Origin: JBBRHQ01 sp963815645 | Lineage (GTDB): Bacteria > Actinomycetota > Thermoleophilia > Solirubrobacterales > 70-9 | Direction of reading: 5' to 3' | Assembly (NCBI GenBank): GCA_963815645.1 | Contig: CAWFHL010000001.1 | Coordinates: forward strand, 496,001 to 560,000 | Length of the DNA stretch: 64,000 bases | Shown here: positions 1 to 9,147 of the stretch, one piece after another | How the letters are laid out: each line of letters starts with the position of its first letter | Numbering within the stretch: the first letter of the stretch is position 1 | Position numbers and translations under genes: made by a program | The notes under the pieces: generated by a model | Databases searched by the model: none | Told to the model about the DNA's origin: nothing | The model's input: the letters and a program-made list of their open reading frames with translations, nothing else

Positions 1-470
1 CCATCGGGGAGAGCGAGCTCGGAGTCCAGCTCGAGCAGCGGCGCAAGGACGAAGCGGCGGCTCGTCACCTCGGGATGCGGCAGGCGCAGCCACTCGTGAT
101 CGAGCTCGAGATCGCCGAGCAGCAGCAGGTCGATGTCGAGCGGCCGCGGACCGTGGCGGGGGCCGCCGGTCTCCCGCCCCCGCTCGGCCTCGATCCGCTT
201 GCAGAGGTCGAGCAACGCCAGAGGCTCCAGCGCCGTGCGGATCCTCGCCGCAGCGTTGAGGAAGTCGGGCTGGTCGAGCACCTCGCCGACCGGCTCGGTG
301 ACGTAGGTCGAGGAAACCGCCTCGACCTCAACCCCGCTCTCGCCGAGCAGCCGGACAGCGGCCCGCAGATGGGCGGCGCTGTCGCCGACGTTGGAGCCGA
401 GGCCGAGGTAGCCGAGCCGGCTATCCGGACTCGTCCTCTTCGACCCCATCCTCTTCCTCGGCGCGCTCAT
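1..470 (-). CDS. folK: HPPK, folate pyrophosphokinase (3' end outside window)
   Basis: 6-hydroxymethyl-7,8-dihydropterin pyrophosphokinase, which transfers pyrophosphate from ATP to the pterin just before FolP in folate synthesis. Translating leftward from the ATG at 468-470 gives MSAPRKRMGSK, then the family signature GLGSNVGD, then QPDFLNAA (pterin-site region) and HGPRPLDIDLLL (the catalytic/Mg-binding motif). The start lies inside folB and overlaps its end by about 50 bp, so the two are probably translationally coupled. The gene runs off the left edge, so only about 156 codons are visible. The order folP-folB-folK is a standard bacterial folate operon. Confidence 0.93.
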   Translation of the reverse strand, partial: MSAPRKRMGSKRTSPDSRLGYLGLGSNVGDSAAHLRAAVRLLGESGVEVEAVSSTYVTEPVGEVLDQPDFLNAAARIRTALEPLALLDLCKRIEAERGRETGGPRHGPRPLDIDLLLLGDLELDHEWLRLPHPEVTSRRFVLAPLLELDSELALPD

Positions 471-846
471 GGGTCACCTCGACCGCAACCTCGGTGATCG
501 CCAGCGGGATCGGCGGCTCCGGCTTCGCCGCCCGCACCCGCACCGACTCGCAGCCGAAGCTCGCGATCAGCCTCTCGCCGACCACCTGGCAGAGCCGCTC
601 CAGGGTCCGGTAGCTGCGCTCGGTCGCCGCCAGGGCGACGATGTCGCAGGCCTCGGCGTAGTCGACCGTGTCCTCGAGGCGATCGGTGAGCACCGCATCG
701 CAGTCGGGAACGTCGAAGGAGAGGTCGAACTCGAGCCGCTGCCCGATCTCCCGCTCCGCCTCGGTGACGCCGTGGTGGGTGTAGATCGAGAGGCCGCGGA
801 GCTCGACCTCGACCCGCGACTCGGTTTCGCTGCGGTGCGCATCCAC
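421..846 (-). CDS. folB: Dihydroneopterin aldolase
   Basis: 141-residue FolB. It cleaves 7,8-dihydroneopterin to 6-hydroxymethyldihydropterin and glycolaldehyde. The sequence has the family features GLSIYTHHGVTEAE near residue 18 (active-site Glu), DTVDYAEACDIV around residue 60 and the C-terminal KPEPPIPLAITEVAVEV block. The length exceeds the usual 120 because of an acidic tail (EEEDGVEEDESG). It sits between folP and folK on the same strand, 14 bp after folP, as expected for one folate operon. Subunits of this family form octamers; that is family knowledge, not visible here. Confidence 0.95.
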   Translation of the reverse strand: MDAHRSETESRVEVELRGLSIYTHHGVTEAEREIGQRLEFDLSFDVPDCDAVLTDRLEDTVDYAEACDIVALAATERSYRTLERLCQVVGERLIASFGCESVRVRAAKPEPPIPLAITEVAVEVTHERAEEEDGVEEDESG

Positions 847-860
847 GGCGCGGAAACTAC

Positions 861-1688
861 CTACCGACCGCGCCAGGCGACTGGCTCGGCGATCGCCTCC
901 GCGACCCGCAGCGCCTGCGCCATCTCGGCGACATCGTGGACTCGGAGGATCTCGGCGCCGTTGGCCGCCGCCAGCACCGAGGCTGCGATCGTCCCGCCGA
1001 GCCTCTCCCCCACCTCGGAGCCGTCGATCTTGCCGATGAAGCGCTTGCGCGAGGCGCCGACCACGACTGGCATGCCCAGCGAGGCGATCTCCCCGATCCG
1101 GCGCAGCAGCTCGAGGTTGTGCTCGAGGGTCTTGCCGAAACCGATGCCGGGATCGAGCCAGATCCTCTCTTCTGCCACCCCCGCGGCGATCGCCGTCTCG
1201 GCCCGCTCGGCGAGGAAGGCGCGGACGTCGGTGACGACGTCCTCGTAGACCGGGTTCTCCTGCATGGTCCGCGGGTTGCCGAGCATGTGCATGAGGACGA
1301 GCCCGGCTCCGCGCTCCCCGACCAGAGAGGCGATCTCCGGATCGGCGCGCAGCGCGGTGACGTCGTTGACGATCGTTGCGCCGGCGTCGAGCGCAGCCTC
1401 GGCGACGGTCAGCTTCGAGGTGTCGATCGAGATCGACACCCCTTCTCCGCGCAGCGCCTCCGACAGGCCTCGCACCACCGGCCCGGTCCGGCCCAGCTCC
1501 TCGGCGGCGTCAACCCCCTTCGCCCCCGGCCGGGTCGACTCGCCGCCGACATCGAGGATCTCCGCTCCCTGGTTTGCCAGCTCGCGGCCGTGGCCGACCG
1601 CCGTTTCCGCGTTGAGGTAGAGGCCGCCGTCGGAGAAGGAATCGGGGGTGACGTTGACCACGCCCATGAGGCGAACGGCGTCCATCAC
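861..1688 (-). CDS. folP: Dihydropteroate synthase
   Basis: 275-residue DHPS, which condenses hydroxymethyldihydropterin pyrophosphate with p-aminobenzoate; target of sulfonamides. Visible motifs are VVNVTPDSFSDGG (N-terminal pterin loop), GGESTRPGA (loop 2), DPGIGFGKT and GASRKRFIG (C-terminal, Lys/Arg contacting pterin pyrophosphate). The length is normal and the frame intact. The start overlaps the stop of the upstream amine oxidase by 4 bp, suggesting all four leftward genes (oxidase, folP, folB, folK) are cotranscribed even though the oxidase has no evident folate role. Confidence 0.96.
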   Translation of the reverse strand: MMDAVRLMGVVNVTPDSFSDGGLYLNAETAVGHGRELANQGAEILDVGGESTRPGAKGVDAAEELGRTGPVVRGLSEALRGEGVSISIDTSKLTVAEAALDAGATIVNDVTALRADPEIASLVGERGAGLVLMHMLGNPRTMQENPVYEDVVTDVRAFLAERAETAIAAGVAEERIWLDPGIGFGKTLEHNLELLRRIGEIASLGMPVVVGASRKRFIGKIDGSEVGERLGGTIAASVLAAANGAEILRVHDVAEMAQALRVAEAIAEPVAWRGR

Positions 1689-3070
1689 GGTTGCGCGGCT
1701 GACGCCCCCATCGCTGCCAGCGCCTCGGCCGCGGCGCGCTCACCGGAGGTGATCGCGCCGTCCATGTAGCCGCTCCAGACGGTTGCCGTCTCCGCGCCGG
1801 CCCAATGGATCGGGCCGACGGGGGCGCGGAGCGCGGCTCCGTTTGCCCGCCAGGCGCCGGTCGGCAGGAAGCCGCCGTAGCAGCCCGCCGAGTAGGGGTC
1901 CGCCGCCCAGGCCTTGTCGATGTAGCGCTCCGGCTCGGCAGCCCGCGGTCCGAAGAATCGCTCCAGGCAGCCGAGGACGATCGCCCTGCGCTCGGCATGC
2001 GGAAGGTCCGCTGCCGCCCGAGCCGCGGCTCCCTCGAGGAAGGCGAGCAGGACGCCCGGAGAGCCGTCCGGGGGGGAGTTGTCGTAGGTCACCGAGACCG
2101 GACCGTCGGTGCTGGTCGCCTGGCCCGAGAGGCCCTCGGCGCGCCAGAAGGGCTCCGGGTAGACGGCCATGCACTTGACCACGCTGCCCATCGCCATCCG
2201 CTGGGTGAGGCCGTCGCGGACGGCCGGCATCGGCGGGTCGTACTCGATCCTTCCGGCGAGCACCGGCGGCAGCGCGACGATCGCCCGCCATGCCTCGACC
2301 GCCACCCCGGCGGCGGTGCTCACAGTGACGATCCCCGTGGCGTGCTCGATTCGCCGCACCGGTGCGTCGAGGAGGACCGAGTCCTCCAGCTCCTCCGCCA
2401 TCCGCAGGGAGATCCTTTGCGAGCCGCCGAGCACCCGCGAGTCCTGCGCGCCACCCTCGGTATCGATCAGGGCCTCGAGCGACCCTGCGGAGCGGATGTA
2501 GAAGAGGACGCTGAGCAGTGAGACGTCCTCGGGCTCGGCCGCCCACACGGCCCAGATCGCCAGTCGCATCAGGTCGCGGGCCGTCGGGGTGCGAACGTGC
2601 CGCCGCATCCAGGTGGCAAAGGTCTGCGAGTCCCAGCTCTCGGCCTTCGGCGCCGCCCAGGGGCGCTCGGGGTCGATCGTGCGGGCCATCGCGTTGACGC
2701 GGCGCAGCGTGGCGGCGGTCTCGGCCAGCGCCAGCGGGCTGACCCGCGGGATCGTCCCTTCGTAACCGCGGATCCGGCCGCGTCGCTCGAACAGGTTGCG
2801 GCCCTCGCCGAAGGTCGGGAAGGTCTCCAGCCCCAGCTCCCCGATCAGCGCCAGCACCCGTTTCTGGCCAGGGCCGACCCACTGGCCGCCGATCTCGACC
2901 ACCTTGCCCCCTCCGACCGACTCGTTCAGGGTGCGGCCGCCGACCCGGTCGCGGGCCTCGAGCACCACCGGCCGCTTGCCCGCGGCGGCGATCGCCCGAG
3001 CAGCCGCCAAACCCGCGAGCCCGGCCCCGACGATCGCCACATCGGCCGTAATCCTGTCTTCTGCACTCAT
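1685..3070 (-). CDS. Flavin monoamine oxidase family protein
   Basis: 461-residue FAD-dependent amine oxidase. The N-terminus has the dinucleotide-binding motif GAGLAGLAAARAIAAAGK (residues about 16-33), followed by VLEARDRVGGRT, the typical amine-oxidase continuation. The C-terminus has WAGAETATVWSGYMDGAI, the FAD-contacting block of MAO-like enzymes. Substrate cannot be predicted from sequence. The frame is intact. It is the first gene of the leftward folP-folB-folK set and overlaps folP by 4 bp; the upstream 75 bp separates it from the divergent GGDEF gene and must hold both promoters. Confidence 0.9.
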   Translation of the reverse strand: MSAEDRITADVAIVGAGLAGLAAARAIAAAGKRPVVLEARDRVGGRTLNESVGGGKVVEIGGQWVGPGQKRVLALIGELGLETFPTFGEGRNLFERRGRIRGYEGTIPRVSPLALAETAATLRRVNAMARTIDPERPWAAPKAESWDSQTFATWMRRHVRTPTARDLMRLAIWAVWAAEPEDVSLLSVLFYIRSAGSLEALIDTEGGAQDSRVLGGSQRISLRMAEELEDSVLLDAPVRRIEHATGIVTVSTAAGVAVEAWRAIVALPPVLAGRIEYDPPMPAVRDGLTQRMAMGSVVKCMAVYPEPFWRAEGLSGQATSTDGPVSVTYDNSPPDGSPGVLLAFLEGAAARAAADLPHAERRAIVLGCLERFFGPRAAEPERYIDKAWAADPYSAGCYGGFLPTGAWRANGAALRAPVGPIHWAGAETATVWSGYMDGAITSGERAAAEALAAMGASAAQP

Positions 3071-3147
3071 AGTCTCATCAATAATCGGGTTAGCCCGGTC
3101 GCGACCCTAAAGGTTCGTCCGGGGGCGACGAATCAAGAGAGTGGGAA

Positions 3148-4263
3148 GTGGGTTATAGAGACCGGAATCCGATGCAACGGCTGACGCGCCTTCTCTCGAA
3201 GAATGAGGCCCACTCGCCGGAAGACCTGCCGACCGCGCTGTGGATCGGCTCGACCCTCTGGGCGATGGGGATGGCGATCGCAATCCTGCTCTTGCCGCTC
3301 AGCCCTCCCGACGAGGCGATCGGCACCGCCGGCTGGATCATCACGGTCGGCCTGATCGCAGCCGGGGTCGGCGTCTGGTTCGCCTACCGCTCCGCGAGCG
3401 TCCCCTGGACCTTCAAGCGGCTCTACGCCTCGAGCTTCCTGACGGTCGGCGCGATCGGGCTGATGCAGTGGCTCGCCGGCGGAGTCGGGGCGCCGTACTT
3501 CAGCCTGCTGCTGCTGAGCGTGGTCTACATCGCCTCGATCTACTCGACCCGCGAGATCGCCCTCTTCATGGCGGTGCTGGCAGCGGGGCTGGCCGCCCCC
3601 TTCGTCTACGACGGCTGGAACCGCCACGCGGCCGAGGTGGCTCTCGCCGACCTGCTGATCTGGTGCGCGGTCGCCGGGATCACCCACATGCTGATGAGCC
3701 AGGTCCGCTCCCAGCGGCACCGGATGCGCCGCGGTGCGGCCGAGGCCCGGGAGGAGGCCCGGGTCGACGGTCTCACCGGGGTCGGCAATCGCCGCGCCTT
3801 CGAGGAGGCGATCGCCAACGAGATCGCCCGGGCCGGGCGCACCGGGGTCCCGCTGAGCATGGCGATCGGGGACATCGAGGGCTTCAAGCGGATCAACGAC
3901 CGCTGGGGCCACGTCGAGGGCGATCAGTGCCTGCGCAGCGTCGCCCGCTCGCTCTCCGACGCGCTGCGCGAACCGGACCGATGCTTCCGATGGGGTGGCG
4001 ACGAGTTCGCCCTGCTGCTCCCCGGCACCGGCTCGGAGGGGGCGGCACGGGTCGCAGAGCGATTGCAGCTCCACGTCGCCACCGGGGCGATCCGCCCCGA
4101 CGGGGAGCCGTTGACGATCCGTTTCGGCACCGCCGAGCGGACCCGGGAGATGAGCCCCGCCGACCTGGTAGCGGCAGCCGATCTGGCGCTTCTCTCCTCG
4201 AAGTCGAAGGTCGGCCGGCCGGCCGGTTCGGACCCGCAGACGGCGACCCGCGAAACTGCCTAG
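3148..4263 (+). CDS. Membrane diguanylate cyclase (GGDEF)
   Basis: About 371 residues. The N-terminal half holds five or six hydrophobic segments (for example LWAMGMAIAILLLPL, GWIITVGLIAAGVGVWF, FLTVGAIGLMQWLAGG). The C-terminal half is a GGDEF domain starting at VDGLTGVGNRRAF with an intact WGGDEFALLLPG active site. RxxD (REPD) lies exactly five residues before GGDEF, the position of the inhibitory c-di-GMP I-site, so product feedback is expected. The start is either GTG 3148 or ATG 3172; I kept GTG because purines (gagagtgggaag) precede it. No EAL domain. The downstream cupin gene begins at the next base, so the two are cotranscribed. Confidence 0.92.
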   Translation: MGYRDRNPMQRLTRLLSKNEAHSPEDLPTALWIGSTLWAMGMAIAILLLPLSPPDEAIGTAGWIITVGLIAAGVGVWFAYRSASVPWTFKRLYASSFLTVGAIGLMQWLAGGVGAPYFSLLLLSVVYIASIYSTREIALFMAVLAAGLAAPFVYDGWNRHAAEVALADLLIWCAVAGITHMLMSQVRSQRHRMRRGAAEAREEARVDGLTGVGNRRAFEEAIANEIARAGRTGVPLSMAIGDIEGFKRINDRWGHVEGDQCLRSVARSLSDALREPDRCFRWGGDEFALLLPGTGSEGAARVAERLQLHVATGAIRPDGEPLTIRFGTAERTREMSPADLVAAADLALLSSKSKVGRPAGSDPQTATRETA

Positions 4264-4686
4264 ATGGCCTATCGGGTGCTAGCGGCAGCGGACGCCCACT
4301 GGCGCCCGTCGAACCAGATGCGGGTCGAGAACACCGACCTCGCCCGACAGCTCGAGGCGGAGAACCTCGGGGCGCGCCTCTGGCGCCTCACCCCGGGGCA
4401 GGCATCGACCAGGCACCGCCACCCTTCCCAGGAGGAGCTCTACCTGCTGCTCGAGGGCCGGGGCCGAATGCGGGTCGACGGCGAGCTGCTGACCCTGGAG
4501 CCACTCTGCTCAGTGCTCGTCACCCACGACTCGATCCGCCAGATCTTCAACGACGGCGACGAGGAAGCCCTCTGGCTGGTAACCGGCGCCCCACCGGAGA
4601 ACGCCAACACGCTCGAGATGACAGAGGAACAGCTCGCCGAGCTCTACCCGGACGGCCCCAAGGCGCTACCGCCCGAGCTGAGCTGA
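4264..4686 (+). CDS. Cupin domain protein
   Basis: 140-residue single-domain cupin. The first cupin motif is seen as TRHRHPSQEELYLLLEGRG (metal-ligand His-His-Glu set, around residues 55-72), followed by GELLTLEPLCSVLV and a second-motif region lacking the canonical final His (HDSIRQIFNDGDEEALWLVTGAP). The enzymatic or sensory role is unknown. It starts immediately after the stop of the GGDEF gene, so a small-molecule sensing or regulatory role next to c-di-GMP signalling is possible but only inferred. Confidence 0.85.
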   Translation: MAYRVLAAADAHWRPSNQMRVENTDLARQLEAENLGARLWRLTPGQASTRHRHPSQEELYLLLEGRGRMRVDGELLTLEPLCSVLVTHDSIRQIFNDGDEEALWLVTGAPPENANTLEMTEEQLAELYPDGPKALPPELS

Positions 4687-4887
4687 GCAGGGACCCGGGA
4701 CCCGGGTGGACCGCAGGGCAACCGGCGGCCCGGGCGGCGCGGCGCTTCGGCCGGTGTCGGGGGATTTCCCGCCGGGCACTCAGCGCGCCGCGCCGGGCGG
4801 TTACAAGGTCGCGGTAGGGCTGATCGCGGCGTCGCGCCCGCCGGGGAAGTCCCCGATGCCGGCCGCCAGTGCGTGACCCGGTCGCCC

Positions 4888-6825
4888 TCAGCCGTCGGCG
4901 GTGCCGCCGGCGTAACCGGGGCGGGGGCGCGGGATCGGCCGCGGGCCCTCGCGCTGAGCCTTCTCGGGCTCCGGCACCGGCTCGGCCGGCTTCGAGGGCT
5001 CCTCCTCCTCGGAGAAGATCTCGGACTCGGGCTTGCCGTCGAGCAGGGCGAAGAACTGCTCGGCATCGATCGTCTCGCGCGCCAGGAGGATCTTCGAGAT
5101 CGTGTCCAGCTCGGCGCGCTTCTCGTTGAGCAGCTCGCGGGCGGTCTGGTGGGCATCCTCGACGATGCGGCGGATCTCGTCGTCGATCTCGCGGGCGATC
5201 TCGTCGGAGTAGTCGGGCTCGGAGGAGAACTCGCGGCCGAGGAAGGGCTGGCCGCGGTCGTGGCCGAAAACCCGGGGCCCTAGCCGCTCGGACATCCCGA
5301 ACCGCATCACCATCTGCTTCGCCGTCTCGGTCACCTTCTCGAGGTCGTTGGAGGCGCCGGTGGTGATCTCGCCGAAGACGATCTCCTCGGCGGCGCGGCC
5401 GCCCAGGGTCATCGCCATCGTGTCGGTCAGCTCCGCCCTCGAAGTGAGGAACTTGTCTTCCGTCGGCAGGTTGATCGTGTAGCCGAGGGCCTGGCCGCGG
5501 CTGACGATCGAGATCTTGTGGACCGGGTCGCAGTTGGGGAGGATGTGGCCGACGATCGCATGCCCGAGCTCGTGGTAGGCGGTGATCAGCCGCTCCTTCT
5601 CGGACATCACCCGGGTCTTCTTCTCCGGCCCGGCGATCACCCGCATGATCCCTTCCTCGAGCTCCAGCATCGAGATCTCGCGGCGACCCTGGCGGGCGGT
5701 GAGCAGCGCCGCCTCGTTGATCAGGTTGGCGAGGTCGGCGCCGGTGAAGCCGGGGGTCTGCCCGGCGAGCGTGTCGAGGTCGATCTCCCGGGCCAGCGGC
5801 TTGCCGCGGGTGTGGACTTCGAGGATCTGCTTGCGGCCCTTGCGGTCAGGGCGATCGACGACGACCTGGCGGTCGAAGCGGCCCGGGCGCAGCAGCGCCG
5901 GGTCGAGGATGTCGGGCCGGTTGGTCGCGGCGATCAGGATGATGTTGTCCTTCATCTCGAAGCCGTCCATCTCGACCAGCAGCTGGTTCAGCGTCTGCTC
6001 GCGCTCGTCGTGTCCGCCGCCCATGCCGGCGCCGCGGTGGCGGCCGACCGCATCGATCTCGTCCATGAAGATGATGCAGGGGGAGTTCTGCTTCGCCTGC
6101 TCGAACAGGTCGCGGACCCGGCTGGCGCCGACCCCGACGAACATCTCGACGAAGTCCGAGCCGGAGATCGAGAAGAAGGGGACGCCGGCCTCGCCGGCGA
6201 CGGCGCGGGCGAGCAGCGTCTTACCGGTGCCGGGCGGCCCGTAGAGCAGCACGCCCTTCGGAATCCGGGCCCCCAGCGCCTGGAACTTCTTCGGGTTCTC
6301 GAGGAACTCCTTGATCTCGTGCAGCTCCTGCACGGCCTCGTCGACCCCGGCGACGTCGCGGAAGGTGATCTTCGGCGCGTCCACCGACATCCGCTTCGCC
6401 TTCGACTTGCCGAAGTTCATCACCCGCGAGCCGCCGCCCTGCATCTGGTTCATCAGGAAGATCCAGAAGCCGAAGAAGAGGACGAAGGGCAGGATGTAGG
6501 TGAGCAGCGAGAGCAGGCTCGAGCCGCCGGTGCCCTTGACCGTGGTCTTCACGTCGTTCTGCTGCAGCTCGTTGACCAGGCTCTGCTCGGTGTTGTTCGG
6601 GTACCCCGTCGAGTACTCCTTGCCGTTCAGCTGCTTGACGCTGAGCGTGTTGTCCTTGGTGTTGACGGTGACCTCGGAGATCTGCCCGTCGTTGACCCGG
6701 GTGAGGAACTGGCTGTAGACCGGGTTCTGGTTGTCGCTGGGGCCTGCGATCAGCTTCTGGGCGACGAACGCCAAGACGACCACCAGGAGGATCGGGAATG
6801 CCGCGCTCTTGAAGAAACGTTTCAA
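4888..6825 (-). CDS. ftsH: ATP-dependent zinc metalloprotease FtsH
   Basis: 645-residue membrane AAA+ protease that extracts and degrades misfolded membrane and regulatory proteins. Order of domains: TM1 about residues 9-27, an extracytoplasmic part, TM2 about 105-127, the AAA+ module with Walker A GPPGTGKT (about 196), Walker B FMDEIDAVG and the second region of homology RPGRFDRQV, then the M41 zinc site HELGH. The proline/acid-rich tail (PAEPVPEPEKAQ) is typical of actinobacterial FtsH. The gene is intact, and downstream of hpt and tilS on the same strand, the common tilS-hpt-ftsH cluster. Confidence 0.97.
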   Translation of the reverse strand: MKRFFKSAAFPILLVVVLAFVAQKLIAGPSDNQNPVYSQFLTRVNDGQISEVTVNTKDNTLSVKQLNGKEYSTGYPNNTEQSLVNELQQNDVKTTVKGTGGSSLLSLLTYILPFVLFFGFWIFLMNQMQGGGSRVMNFGKSKAKRMSVDAPKITFRDVAGVDEAVQELHEIKEFLENPKKFQALGARIPKGVLLYGPPGTGKTLLARAVAGEAGVPFFSISGSDFVEMFVGVGASRVRDLFEQAKQNSPCIIFMDEIDAVGRHRGAGMGGGHDEREQTLNQLLVEMDGFEMKDNIILIAATNRPDILDPALLRPGRFDRQVVVDRPDRKGRKQILEVHTRGKPLAREIDLDTLAGQTPGFTGADLANLINEAALLTARQGRREISMLELEEGIMRVIAGPEKKTRVMSEKERLITAYHELGHAIVGHILPNCDPVHKISIVSRGQALGYTINLPTEDKFLTSRAELTDTMAMTLGGRAAEEIVFGEITTGASNDLEKVTETAKQMVMRFGMSERLGPRVFGHDRGQPFLGREFSSEPDYSDEIAREIDDEIRRIVEDAHQTARELLNEKRAELDTISKILLARETIDAEQFFALLDGKPESEIFSEEEEPSKPAEPVPEPEKAQREGPRPIPRPRPGYAGGTADG

Positions 6826-6943
6826 ATTCGATCTCCGGGCGCAGGGGCCGCTTCGAGCCCGTTCCGCGCCGCGAATTCAGGGTACCAGGGGTCCTGCCTC
6901 AGCTACGCAGGCAGGCGCCCCACGGATCAAGCCCGTCAGCCGC

Positions 6944-7480
6944 CTAGCGGAAACCCTCCGCCAGGGCAGCAACGTGGTCGAGGTTGCGGTACTTCTGAGC
7001 GTGGTCGAGGCCGTAGCCGATCGCGAAGCGGTTGGGGATCTCGAAGCCGACGTAGCGGATCGGCAGGTCGACCCGGCGCCGCTCAGGCTTGGTCAGCAGG
7101 GCGCAGACCTCGAGCGAGCGCGGGTTGCGCGCCCGCAGGCTGCGCAGCAGGTACTGCAGGGTGAGGCCGGAGTCGATGATGTCCTCGACGATCACCACGT
7201 CGCGGCCGTCGATCGGCGCATCGAGGTCCTTGAGGATCCGCACCACCCCCGAGGAGTCGATCTGCGAGCCGTAGCTGGAGATCGCCATGAAGTCGATCTC
7301 GCAGGGGACGGTGAGGTGGCGCATCAGGTCGGCGATGAACAGCACCGCTCCCTTCAGCACGCCGATCATCAGCAGGTCGCGGCCCTCGTAGTCGGCGCTG
7401 ATCTCCTCCCCCAGCTCGGCGATCCGCCGGGTCAGGTCCTCGTGCGAGACGAGCGTTTCGCCGATCGCCGGGTCGTGCAT
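6944..7480 (-). CDS. hpt: Hypoxanthine phosphoribosyltransferase
   Basis: 178 residues. Purine salvage enzyme converting hypoxanthine or guanine plus PRPP to IMP or GMP. The PRPP-binding loop is visible as VVIVEDIIDSGLTL, and the N-terminal VLKGAVLFIADL matches the family's PPi loop. I chose the ATG at 7478-7480 (MHDPAIGETLVSHEDL), since the frame extends much further upstream only through the antisense of tilS. It lies 26 bp after tilS and is followed by ftsH after 118 bp. Confidence 0.96.
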   Translation of the reverse strand: MHDPAIGETLVSHEDLTRRIAELGEEISADYEGRDLLMIGVLKGAVLFIADLMRHLTVPCEIDFMAISSYGSQIDSSGVVRILKDLDAPIDGRDVVIVEDIIDSGLTLQYLLRSLRARNPRSLEVCALLTKPERRRVDLPIRYVGFEIPNRFAIGYGLDHAQKYRNLDHVAALAEGFR

Positions 7481-7506
7481 GGGAGGGGAGAAAAGCAGAA
7501 ACCGGG

Positions 7507-8859
7507 TCAGCCGGGATCGGCGAGGGCGGCGCTCAGCAGGACGACCTGGGTGGAGCTCTCGCTGAGCTTGAACTCCTCCGAGACGGCGACCCCGGCGATC
7601 CAGGCGATCCGCTCCCCGGCGGCGACCACCGGCAGGGCACGCCGCAGCGAGCGCGGCACGCCGGCGTCGGTGAACAGGTCCTGGAGGCTCTTGCTGCCCT
7701 GCAGCCCGAGCGGGCGCATCCGGTCGCCCTCGCGCCAGCAGCGGACCTCGAGCCGGTCGCCGAGCAGGGCGGCGTCGAGGGTCGCGACCTCCGGGCCCTG
7801 TGGCTCGAGCCGGCCGCGGGGCCGCTCGGCCCGCACCAGCCAGCGGCCGAACCGGACCTCGCCCGGAACGCCGAGCCCGACCGGCTCGGCCCCGGGTGCC
7901 CCCTCCTCGGCGACGCTGAAGCGCACGTAGCCGGCCTCGCAGACCGCGCTGAGGCCGCCACCTAGCTCCAGCTCCCCGCCCTCGGGGCGGCTCGCCAACC
8001 GCCAGATCTCCGCCGCCCCGCCGGGCCCGAGGGCGACCGGGTGGCCGGCGGCCCGCTCGGCCAGGGCGCGCAGCGCCAGGCGGCGCAGCGCCGCGGGAGC
8101 GTCCTCCAGCGCATTCGCCGGGATCGCCGTCGCCCCCCGCGTCGCCCCCGCCTGCTCGAGCAGGCCGGCGGCGAGCGACTCGAGCGCCTCGGAGTCCTCG
8201 GCCAGCTCGGCCCGGGTCGCGGCGATGTTCTGCTCCGCGGAGGCGTTGATCTCGCGCAGCACCGGGAGCACCTCGGTGCGCAGCCGGGAGCGGGCGAAGC
8301 GGGGATCGGCGTTCGAGGGGTCGTCGGCGAAGGGCAGGCCGGCCGCCTCGGCGAGCGAGCGCAGCTGCTCCCGGGTCAGCCCGAGCAGCGGGCGGAGCAG
8401 GCGGCCCCGCCGCGCCGGGAGGCCGAGCAGCGCCCTCGCGCCGGGCGAGGAGGCGAGCCTGTAGAGCATCGTCTCGGCCAGGTCGGTGCGGCTGTGCCCG
8501 GTGGCGATCCAGGCCGCGCCACGCTCCGCCCGCAGGCGCTCGGCGGCGGCGTAGCGGGCCTCGCGGGCGGCGGCCTGCAGGTTGCCCTCGGGCAGGCGGG
8601 GACGCTCGACCAGCAGCTCGATCCCGAGCCCCTCGCAGAGCCGGAGGCAGGTCTGCTCGTCGCCGTCGGATCCCCCGCGCAGGCCGTAGTTGAGGTGGAG
8701 CCCGGTGACATTCCCCTCCCCCGCGGCGCCCGCCAGGCCGGCGGCGAGGCAAGCCGAGTCGGGGCCGCCCGAGAGCATGGCGACACCGCTCGAACCGGGC
8801 GGGATCAGCCCGCTCTCGCGGATCTCGCGGACCAATCTCTCGAGCGCCTCCTCGGCCAC
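7507..8859 (-). CDS. tilS: tRNA(Ile)-lysidine synthetase
   Basis: 450 residues from GTG 8859. It modifies C34 of the CAU-anticodon tRNA-Ile to lysidine so that it reads AUA. The N-terminal PP-loop motif SGGPDS lies near residue 30, and the C-terminal substrate domain shows GDRMRPLGLQGSKSLQDLF and VPRSLRRALPVV. The open frame continues further upstream to 9042, but that part is unrelated in composition and would overlap the neighbouring oxidoreductase fragment, so the GTG start was preferred. An intact gene of normal length. Confidence 0.94.
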   Translation of the reverse strand: MAEEALERLVREIRESGLIPPGSSGVAMLSGGPDSACLAAGLAGAAGEGNVTGLHLNYGLRGGSDGDEQTCLRLCEGLGIELLVERPRLPEGNLQAAAREARYAAAERLRAERGAAWIATGHSRTDLAETMLYRLASSPGARALLGLPARRGRLLRPLLGLTREQLRSLAEAAGLPFADDPSNADPRFARSRLRTEVLPVLREINASAEQNIAATRAELAEDSEALESLAAGLLEQAGATRGATAIPANALEDAPAALRRLALRALAERAAGHPVALGPGGAAEIWRLASRPEGGELELGGGLSAVCEAGYVRFSVAEEGAPGAEPVGLGVPGEVRFGRWLVRAERPRGRLEPQGPEVATLDAALLGDRLEVRCWREGDRMRPLGLQGSKSLQDLFTDAGVPRSLRRALPVVAAGERIAWIAGVAVSEEFKLSESSTQVVLLSAALADPG

Positions 8860-8925
8860 ACCGGAAGCGTAGGCGCGATGCCGCCGGAGCCGTGCAACGG
8901 CCGGCCTTGGGTTAGGCTCGAAGCG

Positions 8926-9147
8926 GTGCTGGTCAGCTTCCAGATGCTCCCGGAGCAGCCGGTAGGGGAGTTGCTTGATGCGATCACCGCGGCCGACCGG
9001 CTCGGCTTCTTCGCCTGCTACAGCGCCGACGAGATCTACCACAAGGATCCCTGGCCGCTGTTCGGTGCGGCCGCCGCCCGCACGGAGCGCATCCGGTTCG
9101 GGCCGTGCGTGTCCCCGCTCTACCTGCGCGAGGCTGGCGCTCGGTGA
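8926..9147 (+). pseudogene. Truncated luciferase-like (LLM, F420-type) oxidoreductase, N-terminal fragment
   Basis: From GTG 8926 the frame reads MLVSFQMLPEQPVGELLDA and continues through ADEIYHKDPWPLF and RIRFGPCVSPLYLRE, the beginning of an LLM-class flavin/F420-dependent oxidoreductase (usual length about 300-350 residues). The homology-like sequence ends after about 70 residues at 9135 and stops at 9147. Directly afterwards begins the antisense of a 3'-truncated cyclase gene. The missing 250 or so residues are not found downstream. Either a genomic deletion fused the two genes or the assembly misjoined here. Confidence 0.75.

Noticed and set aside
5518..7164. Long + strand ORF of 548 residues opposite ftsH
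   Set aside because: It is the antisense shadow of the clean ftsH and hpt genes, with no family features.
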